17,099 bases of DNA, from assembly GCA_934539585.1 (NCBI GenBank), contig CAKTCT010000056.1, forward strand, positions 1 through 17,099, in the 5' to 3' direction. This document shows, in pieces, positions 1 through 7,080 of the stretch (positions within the stretch are counted from its first letter, which is position 1; each line of letters opens with the position of its first letter). The translations under genes and the position numbers were made by a program. The stretch is from an uncultured Oscillospiraceae bacterium. Lineage in GTDB: Bacteria > Bacillota > Clostridia > Oscillospirales > Ruminococcaceae. Below the pieces are notes generated by a model. The model was given only the letters and a program-made list of their open reading frames with translations. It was not told the origin of the DNA and searched no databases.

Positions 1-1
1 G

Positions 2-75
2 TCGGAGTGACGAGACTCGAACTCGTGGCCTCTTGGTCCCGAACCAAGCACGCTACCAAACTGCGCTACACCCCG
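2..75 (-). tRNA. tRNA-Pro (anticodon CGG)
   Basis: Read on the minus strand this folds as a complete cloverleaf. The 7-bp acceptor stem is CGGGGTG with CACTCCG (one G-T pair), the D arm contains AGCGCAGTTTGGTAGC, the anticodon stem is CTTGG/CCAAG around loop TTCGGGA, and the T arm contains GTTCGAGTC. Loop positions 34-36 read CGG, so it decodes the proline codon CCG. Whether CCA is encoded cannot be judged because the window ends one base past the discriminator A. Confidence 0.95.
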
Positions 76-156
76 ATACCTGACACAAGTTTTATTATAC
101 CGAATCTTCGTCCCTTTGTCAAGACTTCCGGACGAAAAAATCCCGCAAAACCGGAA

Positions 157-184
157 GTTCCCGGCCGCCGCAGCGGCCGGGAAC
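157..184 (-). terminator. Strong hairpin after the DMT transporter gene
   Basis: A perfect 12-bp stem (GTTCCCGGCCGC with GCGGCCGGGAAC) and a 4-base loop begin 6 bases past the stop codon at 191-193. On the minus strand the following bases include TTTT and then TTTTTT a little further on, so the U-tract is displaced. It probably ends the transporter transcript before the tRNA-Pro gene. Confidence 0.6.
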
Positions 185-190
185 GCTTCG

Positions 191-1084
191 TCAGATCATA
201 AACAGCAGAATTCCCGTCAGGCAGCAGGCCAATCCAGCGTACTGGAGCTTCCGGAATTTTTCCTTGAGGAAGAACCGGCTGTACAGCGAGAACATGATCG
301 TCACCGTCATCAGCATGATGGGGGTGAACAGGTGGACGCAGTTGGAGGCCGCCAGCAGGTCCAGCACCGGATAGGTGGCCAGCTGGACTCCCGCAAAGAC
401 CACGCCGCCCAGAAACGCCAGTTTCTTCACCGCGGGATTGGTTTTTACGTGCATGGCCTTCTTGGAAACGCCGTAGCAGATGGTCATGGCCAGCAGAATG
501 GAGAATCCCCGGATGTCCATGGCGTCGGCGTAGTTATACTGGGAGGGAATGGTGGTGGTGAACTGTCCCAGGGCGTTGAAAATAAAGGCTCCGGCGCAGA
601 CGATGAGCCACTTGCTGTTGAATTTGCCCGACTCGTCCTTCTGCATGGCCATGATGAACACGCCCGCCAGCATAATGGCCACGGCGATGTAGTTCACAAC
701 GGTGGCCGCAGAGTGGAAAAACACCACCATCAGCAGGAAGTTCAGGGCGAAGGAGGACTGGTAGATGCCGTTGGTGATCCCCACGTGGCCCAGCTTCATG
801 GCCGACAGGTTGGCCACAACGGCGATGCAGGAGATCACGCCGCCCAGGACCATAATGGGCAGCGTCCGGGCGAAGTCGGTGTTGGCCGCCGCCTGGGGCA
901 GATTGGAAAAGCCGAACACAAAGTTCTTGAACACGAAATAGATGCCCAGGATCACCGTGGCGGTGAGGTTGCTGTAAAAGCCGTAATCCAGGGGGTGGCA
1001 GCCCTTCCGCATGGTAGCACTGCCGCAGATGTTCTCGCAGCCCTGCATCAGCCCGATGAGGATGCAAAGGAGATTTCCGATCAT
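191..1084 (-). CDS. DMT-superfamily (EamA-like) membrane transporter
   Basis: The 297-residue protein is very hydrophobic, with about ten predicted membrane spans (for example residues 1-20, 37-56, 75-95, 105-123, 129-147, 159-178, 192-206, 222-243, 251-271 and 282-297) and almost no soluble domain. The size, the two-half layout and the C-terminal pattern of a charged FFLKEKF loop followed by a Gly-containing last helix are typical of the drug/metabolite transporter (EamA) superfamily, which moves small metabolites across the inner membrane. The substrate cannot be read from the sequence. The start is supported by AAAGAGGAAG 6 bases upstream. It appears to be transcribed alone, from the promoter at 1133-1161 to the hairpin at 157-184. 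Family assignment is fairly sure; function is not. Confidence 0.82.
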   Translation of the reverse strand: MIGNLLCILIGLMQGCENICGSATMRKGCHPLDYGFYSNLTATVILGIYFVFKNFVFGFSNLPQAAANTDFARTLPIMVLGGVISCIAVVANLSAMKLGHVGITNGIYQSSFALNFLLMVVFFHSAATVVNYIAVAIMLAGVFIMAMQKDESGKFNSKWLIVCAGAFIFNALGQFTTTIPSQYNYADAMDIRGFSILLAMTICYGVSKKAMHVKTNPAVKKLAFLGGVVFAGVQLATYPVLDLLAASNCVHLFTPIMLMTVTIMFSLYSRFFLKEKFRKLQYAGLACCLTGILLFMI

Positions 1085-1132
1085 AGCGTCTTCCTCTTTC
1101 TTTTTTAGATGTTCCGTTTCCGATACTTTTCC

Positions 1133-1161
1133 ACTATATCATACTCCTGCGGAAAAGTAAA
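1133..1161 (-). promoter_or_regulatory. Sigma-A-type promoter of the DMT transporter gene
   Basis: On the minus strand there is TTTACT (1156-1161), a 17-base spacer and TATAGT (1133-1138), about 50 bases upstream of the start codon at 1084. Spacing is ideal and both hexamers are close to consensus. Confidence 0.65.
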
Positions 1162-1216
1162 GGAAGTTCGAAAGAATCGCAAAAAACGCTAGGAAAAAAA
1201 TAAAATTCTGCCGATT

Positions 1217-1948
1217 TTACTCCTCCGGCAGCGGCTCCGTGCCGAAGTAGTCGCAGATGGCCAGGTAGTACTTCCGGGCCGCCAGCCGGCACCCCTCCTG
1301 GGAGCCCAGCAGCTCCATGTCCGCGGGATTGGTGACGAAGCCCTGCTCCGCCAGCACCGCCGGGCACTTGGGGTAGTCCACCATGGCAAAGGAGGGCTCG
1401 TCCAGAGGCTCGTCGGAGGGCTCCCGGAAGACCTTCTCCCCGTCCACGTAGTAGGCGTAGCGGATGCCGTCCTCCCCACGGAGGCCGATCCCCGTCTCCG
1501 CCATGCGCCGGGCCAGGAGCCCCGCGAACCGCAGGCTCTCCTCATGGTGCTCCCGCCCCGGCGGAGAGGGGTACACCTCGAACCCTGTGGCGGACCAGGT
1601 GTCGGCGGCGTTGCCGTGGACGCTGATCAGGAGCTCCGCCCGCTCCTCGTTGGCCTTCCGCCAGCGGCTGTTCAGCGTCGTTCCCCGGTCCAGCTCCCGG
1701 CAGAGGACCACCCGGTAGGCCGGGTCCGCCTCCAGAAGCTCCTGTAAGCGGCGGACGGTGGCCTCGGTCAGGTCCTTTTCCTCCACATACCCCTGGGCCC
1801 CCACGTCCGCGCCGCCGTGACCGGCGTCCAGGGCCACGGCGATGCGGGAGTCGGAAAAGCTGTGCCAGGCCCAGAGGACCCCTCCGGCCAGGAGGAGCAG
1901 GAACAGGGAAACCTTCCCCAGGGGAGAAAGACGGCGGCGGCGTTTCAT
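1217..1948 (-). CDS. N-acetylmuramoyl-L-alanine amidase (Amidase_3), membrane-anchored
   Basis: This 243-residue protein has a basic N-terminus (MKRRRRL), one membrane span at about residues 13-29, and an extracytoplasmic Amidase_3 domain from residue 36 to the end. Enzymes of this family are zinc hydrolases that cut the bond between N-acetylmuramic acid and L-alanine in peptidoglycan. Visible motifs are DAGHGGAD with zinc ligand His44, the EEKDLT segment with Glu57, SVHGNA with His111, and AEQGFVTN with the expected catalytic Glu201. The start at 1948 was chosen over an in-frame ATG at 1969 because AAAGGAG lies 6 bases upstream of it. The domain is complete and has no added wall-binding repeats, so the membrane anchor should hold it at the cell surface. 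The spore-germination amidase CwlD is a possible specific identity, but the sequence alone does not prove it. Confidence 0.88.
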   Translation of the reverse strand: MKRRRRLSPLGKVSLFLLLLAGGVLWAWHSFSDSRIAVALDAGHGGADVGAQGYVEEKDLTEATVRRLQELLEADPAYRVVLCRELDRGTTLNSRWRKANEERAELLISVHGNAADTWSATGFEVYPSPPGREHHEESLRFAGLLARRMAETGIGLRGEDGIRYAYYVDGEKVFREPSDEPLDEPSFAMVDYPKCPAVLAEQGFVTNPADMELLGSQEGCRLAARKYYLAICDYFGTEPLPEE

Positions 1949-2054
1949 AGCGATCTCCTTTCCATGCAAAACGGCTCTTTCTTCCAGGATACCAGAACGC
2001 CCGGCGGCTTTTTGGAAGACTTCGGGAAGAAATTCTGAAGATTTCCGGAAGATT

Positions 2055-2088
2055 CCAAAAAAGGAAAAGCCCCGCCGTCAGGCGGGGC
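2055..2088 (-). terminator. Rho-independent terminator of nagB
   Basis: On the minus strand GCCCCGCC, loop TGAC and GGCGGGGC form a perfect 8-bp stem followed by TTTTCCTTTTTT. It starts 12 bases past the nagB stop codon and separates nagB from the amidase gene. Confidence 0.85.
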
Positions 2089-2100
2089 GGAAAGCCGGGT

Positions 2101-2856
2101 TCAGCCGTTGATGGCTTCGGGAGCCTTCTCGGAAATGACCTTCAGAGCAGCCTCGTCGGCCACCACCACCACGTCGGGGTGAAGCTGAAGGACCGAAGCG
2201 GGGACCTCCGGGGTGATGGCGCCGCAGCAGGCGCGGTACAGGATGTCCGCCTTGCCCTCGCCGTTGGCGATGAGCAGGATCTTCCGGGCCTTCATAATGG
2301 TCTGGATGCCCATGGTGTACGCCTGTTTGGGCACGTCGTCAATGGACTGGAAGAACCGGGCGTTGGACTGGATGGTCTTGGGGTCCAGGTCCACGCAGTT
2401 GGTGCCCTTTTTGAACTCCGGGGCGGGCTCGTTGAAGCCGATGTGGCCGGTGAGGCCGATGCCCAGCAGCTGGATGTCCACGCCGCCCATGGACTCCACC
2501 ACCGCGTCGTAGCGGGCGCACTCCTTGGCGGCGTCAGGCTCGGTGCCGTCGGGGACGTTGGTGTTGGCGGGGTCGATGTTGATGTGGCGGAACAGGTTCT
2601 CCCGCATGAAGTAGGCGTAGCTCTGGTCGTTGTCCGGCGTCAGGCCCCGGTACTCGTCCAGGTTCACGGTGCGGACCTTGGAGAAGTCCAGGTCCCCGGC
2701 CTCATACCCCTTGATCAGCTGAGCGTACAGCCCCAGCGGGGAAGAACCGGTAGCCAGGCCCAGAACGCTTTCCGGGTTCAGGATGACCTGGGCGGCGATG
2801 ATATTGGCGGCCTTGCGGCTGAGATCATCGTAATCTTTGGCGCGGATGATTTTCAT
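2101..2856 (-). CDS. nagB: Glucosamine-6-phosphate deaminase
   Basis: This cytoplasmic 251-residue enzyme converts glucosamine 6-phosphate to fructose 6-phosphate and ammonia, feeding amino sugars from chitin, mucin or recycled peptidoglycan into glycolysis. Length matches the short bacterial NagB class. Visible motifs are the phosphate-binding segment LGLATGSSPLG (residues 32-42), NLDEY with Asp67, and GIGLTGHIGFNEP (132-144) with catalytic His138 and Glu143. The position two residues before the histidine, Asp in the E. coli enzyme, is Thr136 here. The start at 2856 was chosen over an in-frame GTG at 2865 because AAGGAG is 8 bases upstream of the ATG but would abut the GTG. The gene has its own promoter and terminator and no nagA next to it. 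Confidence 0.93.
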   Translation of the reverse strand: MKIIRAKDYDDLSRKAANIIAAQVILNPESVLGLATGSSPLGLYAQLIKGYEAGDLDFSKVRTVNLDEYRGLTPDNDQSYAYFMRENLFRHINIDPANTNVPDGTEPDAAKECARYDAVVESMGGVDIQLLGIGLTGHIGFNEPAPEFKKGTNCVDLDPKTIQSNARFFQSIDDVPKQAYTMGIQTIMKARKILLIANGEGKADILYRACCGAITPEVPASVLQLHPDVVVVADEAALKVISEKAPEAING

Positions 2857-2888
2857 CTCAAACACTCCTTGCTGTCTTTTTCGCTTTC

Positions 2889-2918
2889 AGTATAGCACGA
2901 AAGGGCAAGAAAAGTCCA
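2889..2918 (-). promoter_or_regulatory. Probable promoter of nagB
   Basis: On the minus strand TATACT (2889-2894) is preceded by an 18-base spacer and TGGACT (2913-2918). The -10 is strong, the -35 is modest. It lies 33 bases upstream of the nagB start. Confidence 0.5.
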
Positions 2919-2967
2919 CGATTTTCCCCAAAAAAGCAATACAAGCTAACGATTAAGCAAAATATTA

Positions 2968-4200
2968 TTAAGCTTTCTCCCCGTTGAGCCGGAGAATCTC
3001 CAGAAGCAGCGCCGGGACCTGCTCCATTTCCTCCTTGACGGCGTACTCTAGCCGCCCGTGGCAGTTCCGGCCGCCGGTGAACAGGTTGGGGCAAGGCAGC
3101 CCCATGTAGGAGAGCCGCGCGCCGTCGGTGCCGCCCCGGATGGGGGTGATCTCCGGGGTGATGCCCAGGTTCTCCATGGCCCTGACCGCGTAGTCCACCA
3201 CTTCCATCCGGGGCAGAATCTGCTTCTTCATGTTGTAGTAGGAGTCCTCCAGGGTCAGCGTCACGGTCCCCGGGCCGTACTTTCTGTTCAGGAAGGCCGC
3301 CGCGTCCCGGAAGTCCTCCTTTTTCCTCTCAAAGAGCTCCCGGTCGTGGTCCCGGATGATGTACTCCGCCCGGGTCAGCTCCACCCCGCCCTGGATGCCG
3401 TCCAGGTGGTGGAAGCCCTCGTACCCCTCAGTGCAGGAGGGCAGCTCGAAGGCCGGGAGCATCCGGTCGAACTCCATGGCGATGAGGATGGCGTTTTTCA
3501 TCTTTCCCTTGGCGGAGCCGGGGTGGATGCTCTGGCCGTGGAACTCCACCCAGGCCGATGCGGCGTTGAAGTTCTCGTATTCCAGCCCGCCGGCCGCGCC
3601 GCCGTCCACGGTGTAGGCGAACTCCGCGCCGAAGCCCTCCACGTCGAAGTGGTCCGCGCCCCGGCCAATCTCCTCGTCGGGGGTGAAGGCGATCTTCACC
3701 GGGCCGTGGGGCAGGGACGGGTCCGCTGTCAGCCGCTGGGCCAGGTCCATGATCTCCGCCACGCCGGCCTTATCGTCGGCGCCCAGAAGGGTGGTTCCGT
3801 CGGTGGTGATCAGGGTCTTGCCCACGCAGGTTTTCAGGTCCGGGAAGACCTCCGGGGAAAGGACCGCGCCGTTCTCCCCGTTGAGCACCAGCTCCCCGCC
3901 GTCGTAGTTTTCCACGATCCGGGGCCGGACGTCCTTGCCGGAGACGGCATCGGAGGTGTCCATGTGGGCGATAAAGCCGATGGCCGGGGCCTTTTCATAC
4001 CCCTTGGCGGCGGGAATGGAGGCGTAAACGTAGCCCATCCCGTCCCGGCGGGCCTCCAGGCCCATTTCCTTCAGCTCCTCCGTCAGCAGGTCCGCCAGCT
4101 TCAGCTGGGTATCCGTGCTGGGGACGGTCTCCGAAGCCGGGTCCGAGGTGGTCTCCATGGTCACATAGCGGAGGAACCGCTCCAAAAGCGTACAACTCAT
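2968..4200 (-). CDS. pepT: Peptidase T (tripeptide aminopeptidase)
   Basis: This 410-residue cytoplasmic M20-family metallopeptidase removes the N-terminal residue of tripeptides. Length equals the usual PepT length. The two-zinc site is visible: HMDTSD (His79, Asp81), GADDKAG (Asp142), DEEIGRG (Glu176, Glu177), YTVDGG (Asp199) and a C-terminal NCHGRLEYA histidine. The motif TDGARLSYMGLPCPN before the last ligand is typical of PepT. The start at 4200 was chosen over upstream in-frame ATG codons because AAGGAG lies about 10 bases before it and the upstream 32 codons cross the probable promoter. No convincing terminator follows; only a weak stem and an AT-rich stretch with TTTTTT lie between its stop and the nagB promoter. 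Confidence 0.94.
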   Translation of the reverse strand: MSCTLLERFLRYVTMETTSDPASETVPSTDTQLKLADLLTEELKEMGLEARRDGMGYVYASIPAAKGYEKAPAIGFIAHMDTSDAVSGKDVRPRIVENYDGGELVLNGENGAVLSPEVFPDLKTCVGKTLITTDGTTLLGADDKAGVAEIMDLAQRLTADPSLPHGPVKIAFTPDEEIGRGADHFDVEGFGAEFAYTVDGGAAGGLEYENFNAASAWVEFHGQSIHPGSAKGKMKNAILIAMEFDRMLPAFELPSCTEGYEGFHHLDGIQGGVELTRAEYIIRDHDRELFERKKEDFRDAAAFLNRKYGPGTVTLTLEDSYYNMKKQILPRMEVVDYAVRAMENLGITPEITPIRGGTDGARLSYMGLPCPNLFTGGRNCHGRLEYAVKEEMEQVPALLLEILRLNGEKA

Positions 4201-4251
4201 GATAAAACGCTCCTTTTCAAAAATTGGCCGGGCAAGCGCCCATACAGATTT

Positions 4252-4281
4252 ATTGTAGCACATTTCTCCCAGAAAAAACAG
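4252..4281 (-). promoter_or_regulatory. Probable promoter of pepT
   Basis: On the minus strand TACAAT (4252-4257) makes a good -10 about 50 bases upstream of the pepT ATG. The matching -35 region is T-rich (TGTTTTTTC) but not a clear consensus hexamer. It is divergent from the araC-type promoter at 4322-4330. Confidence 0.45.
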
Positions 4282-4321
4282 CCGTCTTTTTGCCAAATCC
4301 CTTCCCCCGCTTTTGTTTCTG

Positions 4322-4330
4322 TGCTATAAT
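4322..4330 (+). promoter_or_regulatory. Extended -10 promoter of the AraC-type regulator gene
   Basis: TGCTATAAT is a perfect extended -10 (TGnTATAAT) with no good -35 at 17 bases, the arrangement expected for extended -10 promoters. It sits 36 bases upstream of the ATG at 4367. Confidence 0.6.
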
Positions 4331-4366
4331 AACCTCAAAGACGTTATCTGACAGGAGGAACCTGCT

Positions 4367-5239
4367 ATGTCCGACGCTCCGGTGGCCTACCGTGCCTGCG
4401 ACGAGCTTTCCGACCGCTTTCCTTTTAAAATTTACGCCTTCCAGAAGGCTTTTACCCAACCGGTCCACACCCACGACTACATCCAGATCTGGTTCGTCCG
4501 CCGGGGCGGCTGCACCCACTGGATGAACGGCCGGGCCTATCCCCTGGCCACCGGCAGCATCTTCGTCCTGCCCCCGGATATCCCCCACTACATGGAGTGT
4601 ACCGACCCGGAGACCGCCCTGGTGGGCATGGAGTTCGCCCCCGCCTTCATCCAGCCCGACGTGGAGGAGGGCTCCTTCTGGAGCGCGGACTTCCTGGAGC
4701 CCTTTATCGTCAGCCTGGACCAGGTCCGCCCCCGCTTTCCCCTGGAGGGCGCGGCGGCCAAAACCGTGGAAACCGCTCTGGACGAGATTCTCTGGGAGTT
4801 TCAGCACCAGGAGCCGGGATACCAGCTGTTCATCCGGGCCAATGTCCTGAAGGTCCTGGCCATCATCTCCCGGCAGTACGGGAAAAAGCAGGACGAGGCC
4901 CGGCTCCAGTACCTGGACCGCTACCGGGACTCCGTGACCCGGGCTGTCACCTATCTAAACGAAAATTTTCAGAAAAAGCTCTACCTGGAAGAAGTCGCCC
5001 GGGTGGCCATGATGTCGGCCACCAGCTTCTCCTGCGTGTTCAAGGAAGTCACCGGCCGGACCTTTACCGAGCAGCTGAACTTTCTCCGGGTCCGCAAGGC
5101 CAAGGAACTTCTGAAGGACCCCAACCGCACCGTCCGGGGCGTGGCCTACGAGGTGGGCTTCCAGGACGTCACCTACTTTGACCGGGTGTTCAAGCGGGAA
5201 GTGGGCGTCACCCCCCGGGCCTACCGGCAGGAGGGATAA
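4367..5239 (+). CDS. AraC-family transcriptional regulator
   Basis: This 290-residue protein has an N-terminal cupin-like sensor domain (about residues 15-150, with HTHDY at 34-38 and the LPPDIPHY turn near 68-75) and a C-terminal AraC double helix-turn-helix domain (about 190-290). The second HTH contains the family signature VAYEVGFQDVTYFDRVFKRE followed by GVTPRAYR. Such proteins usually bind a sugar or related ligand and regulate a neighbouring catabolic gene. The start is fixed by AGGAGG 9 bases upstream and lies just after an extended -10 promoter. The broken glycosidase gene begins 46 bases downstream on the same strand, so the pair probably formed one unit in which this regulator controls its own and the enzyme's expression. 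The ligand is unknown. Confidence 0.9.
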   Translation: MSDAPVAYRACDELSDRFPFKIYAFQKAFTQPVHTHDYIQIWFVRRGGCTHWMNGRAYPLATGSIFVLPPDIPHYMECTDPETALVGMEFAPAFIQPDVEEGSFWSADFLEPFIVSLDQVRPRFPLEGAAAKTVETALDEILWEFQHQEPGYQLFIRANVLKVLAIISRQYGKKQDEARLQYLDRYRDSVTRAVTYLNENFQKKLYLEEVARVAMMSATSFSCVFKEVTGRTFTEQLNFLRVRKAKELLKDPNRTVRGVAYEVGFQDVTYFDRVFKREVGVTPRAYRQEG

Positions 5240-5285
5240 TTTTTGCCAATCAGGCCCCGCGCCTTAAAACTAGGAGGAAAAACCA

Positions 5286-6407
5286 ATGCATCGCAAGTAC
5301 ACCCGTCCCCTGGCCATCACCATGTGGGACTTTTCCTAGCTGGAACGCCGCTGGACCGGCGCAGGCTACGAAGACTGGGGCAAAGCCCTGGATGAATTGA
5401 AGGAACGGGGCTACGACGCCGTCCGCATCGACGCCTACCCCCACCTTCTGGCCGCCGACCCCATCGGCCAATGGGCCCTGAAGCCGGAATGGAACCAGCA
5501 GACCTGGGGCGCTCCCGGCATCATCCGGCTTTGCAACCTTCAGGGCAATCTCATTGAATTTCTCGCTCTCTGCCGCCAGCGGGGAATCCTGGTGGGCCTG
5601 TCCTCCTGGTACCGGGAGGACCTGGACAACACCCGGATGAAGCTGGCCGCTCCCGAGGACCTGGCCCGCATCTGGGTCCGGGTCCTGGACGTTGTGGCGG
5701 AAGCCGGTCTTATGGACACCGTCCTTTACGTAGACCTCTGCAACGAGTACCCCCGGGACAGCTGGGCCAAGTTTCTCCGGAACGACCCCGCCGCTCCCCG
5801 GACGGACAAGGAATTCTCCCGCTCCTCGGAGGTGGCCGTCCGCTGGATGAACCGGGCCATCGGCCTGGTCCGGGCCGAGTACCCGGACATGGACTACACC
5901 TTCTCCCAGGACGGCGAGTACGATTCCACCGAGAGCCAGGACGTTTCCCGCCTGGATTTCCTGGAGCCCCACCTGTGGATGACCAGCTGCACCGACTTCT
6001 GCCGCCGCATCGACTACCGCTACGACCGCTTCGCTCCGGACAGCTTCCAGCGCCTGGCCCTCCACGGGAAGGAGACCTACGAAGAACAGCCGGAGGTCTG
6101 GGACGACTGCCTCCGCAAGGGCGTGGCCAACCTGGCCCAGTGGTCCCGCCGCATCGGCAAGCCCCTGATCACCACCGAGTGCTGGAGCCTGGTGGACTTT
6201 AAAGACGGCCCCATGCTGGAATGGGACTGGATCAAGCACCTTTGCGAGGTAGGCGTGACCCAGGCGGTGTCCGAAGGCTGCTGGGCGGCCATTGCCACCA
6301 GCAACTTCTGCGGCCCGCAGTTTGCCGGGATGTGGCGGGATATCGCCTGGCACCAGCGCCTGACCCGGATGATCAAGAACGGAAATTTCACGCAGCCTGC
6401 CGAATAA
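5286..6407 (+). pseudogene. Cellulase-like (clan GH-A type) glycoside hydrolase, interrupted by in-frame TAG
   Basis: From an ATG at 5286, with AGGAGG 8 bases upstream, the frame reads 17 codons, meets TAG at 5337-5339, and continues open for 355 more codons to TAA at 6405. The frame is the same on both sides, so only one codon is faulty. The context WDFS-stop-LERRW suggests the lost residue is Trp (TGG to TAG). The full product would be 373 residues, a TIM-barrel glycosidase. Candidate catalytic residues, numbered on the full frame, are Glu154 in LCNEYP (acid/base after strand 4) and Glu298 in ITTECWS (nucleophile near strand 7). No signal peptide is visible, so it would act in the cytoplasm. 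The remaining frame could start only at TTG 5397, which has no ribosome site and would lose the first barrel strand. A sequencing error or suppressor tRNA are alternatives. Substrate is not predictable. Confidence 0.8.
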
Positions 6408-6410
6408 ATT

Positions 6411-7041
6411 CCGCAGCGTAAACAAAAAAAGTTTTCGGTCCAGCCATGTCGACGCGGCCTGGTATCTCACATTGACTTTCGTTTGGCGCGCGACAGGCTG
6501 CGCGCCGATGGTTGTCTGTGCCTGAAAGAACGCACCATCTACCCGAATCCCAAAACCAAGTTTTCGGTCCAGCCTTTTTCAAAAGGCTGGCAGGGTGGAG
6601 GGGCAGCGCCCCTCCTCGCCCTCCGCAGAGGGCGAAATCCCTGATGATACCGTAAGATCAGGAAGGGAGGTCCAACAGCCCGGTGGGCTGTCGGACCGTG
6701 GGGAACCCTATCAAGGGGTTCCCCGCAGGACGCAGTCCTGTAAAAAACGCACTTTCCCAAAAGAAACCGCGCCGCGAGAGAAACGAACAACGTTTCTACT
6801 CGCTGGCGCGGTTTTTCGCTTTGGATTAGTTAGGAGTGGGTTATGCCGCAATTTCTTTGAAATTGCGGCCGCGGGGACATCCGCGGGCGGCCTGCGGGCC
6901 GCCTTTCCTTTGTTTTGGGTTGCGCCCGAGGCGCAACGGGATTGGATTTCGCTTTCTGCGGAAAGCGAGGAGGGCTCTGCCCTCCACCCGCCAGCCTTTT
7001 GAAAAAGGCTGGACCGAAAACTTTCTTTGTTTACGCTGCGG
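6411..7041. repeat. Hairpin-array repeat element with 35-base terminal inverted repeats
   Basis: This 631-base block between two converging genes contains no credible gene. Its ends, 6411-6445 and 7007-7041, are inverted repeats of 35 bases with one mismatch. A second inverted pair lies inside: 6560-6640 against 6944-7021, nearly identical over about 80 bases. Hairpins tile most of the rest: 6485-6506, 6617-6634, 6669-6697, 6700-6724, 6726-6740, 6764-6814 (about 21 bp, followed by TTTTT), 6845-6869 (perfect 11 bp) and 6950-6967. Similarity to the 16625-16925 block, and a weak extension of the right end to about 7075, show it is a repeat family. No transposase is encoded, so movement, if any, would need a helper in trans. 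The closest concept is a composite of REP/BIME-like units or a MITE; the family itself I cannot name. Confidence 0.75.
6764..6817 (+). terminator. Long hairpin with T-run inside the repeat element
   Basis: AAACCGCGCC (6764-6773) pairs with GGCGCGGTTT (6805-6814); GCGAG pairs with CTCGC and GAAACG with CGTTTC above it, with three small bulges and a 5-base loop. The stem runs into TTTTTC on the plus strand and has an A-rich run on the other side. It could terminate plus-strand transcripts that leave the glycosidase gene. Confidence 0.45.
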
Positions 7042-7080
7042 AAGGTTTTCTACGGACTGCTCAAATCGGCGGCATGGCCG

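Noticed and set aside
5337..5339. Pyrrolysine or general TAG recoding in the glycosidase gene
   Set aside because: Other genes here end in TAG, no pyl genes are visible, and a Trp to stop change of one base is simpler.
6411..7041. CRISPR array
   Set aside because: Repeats are inverted and of unequal length and spacing; no regular direct repeat-spacer pattern and no cas genes.
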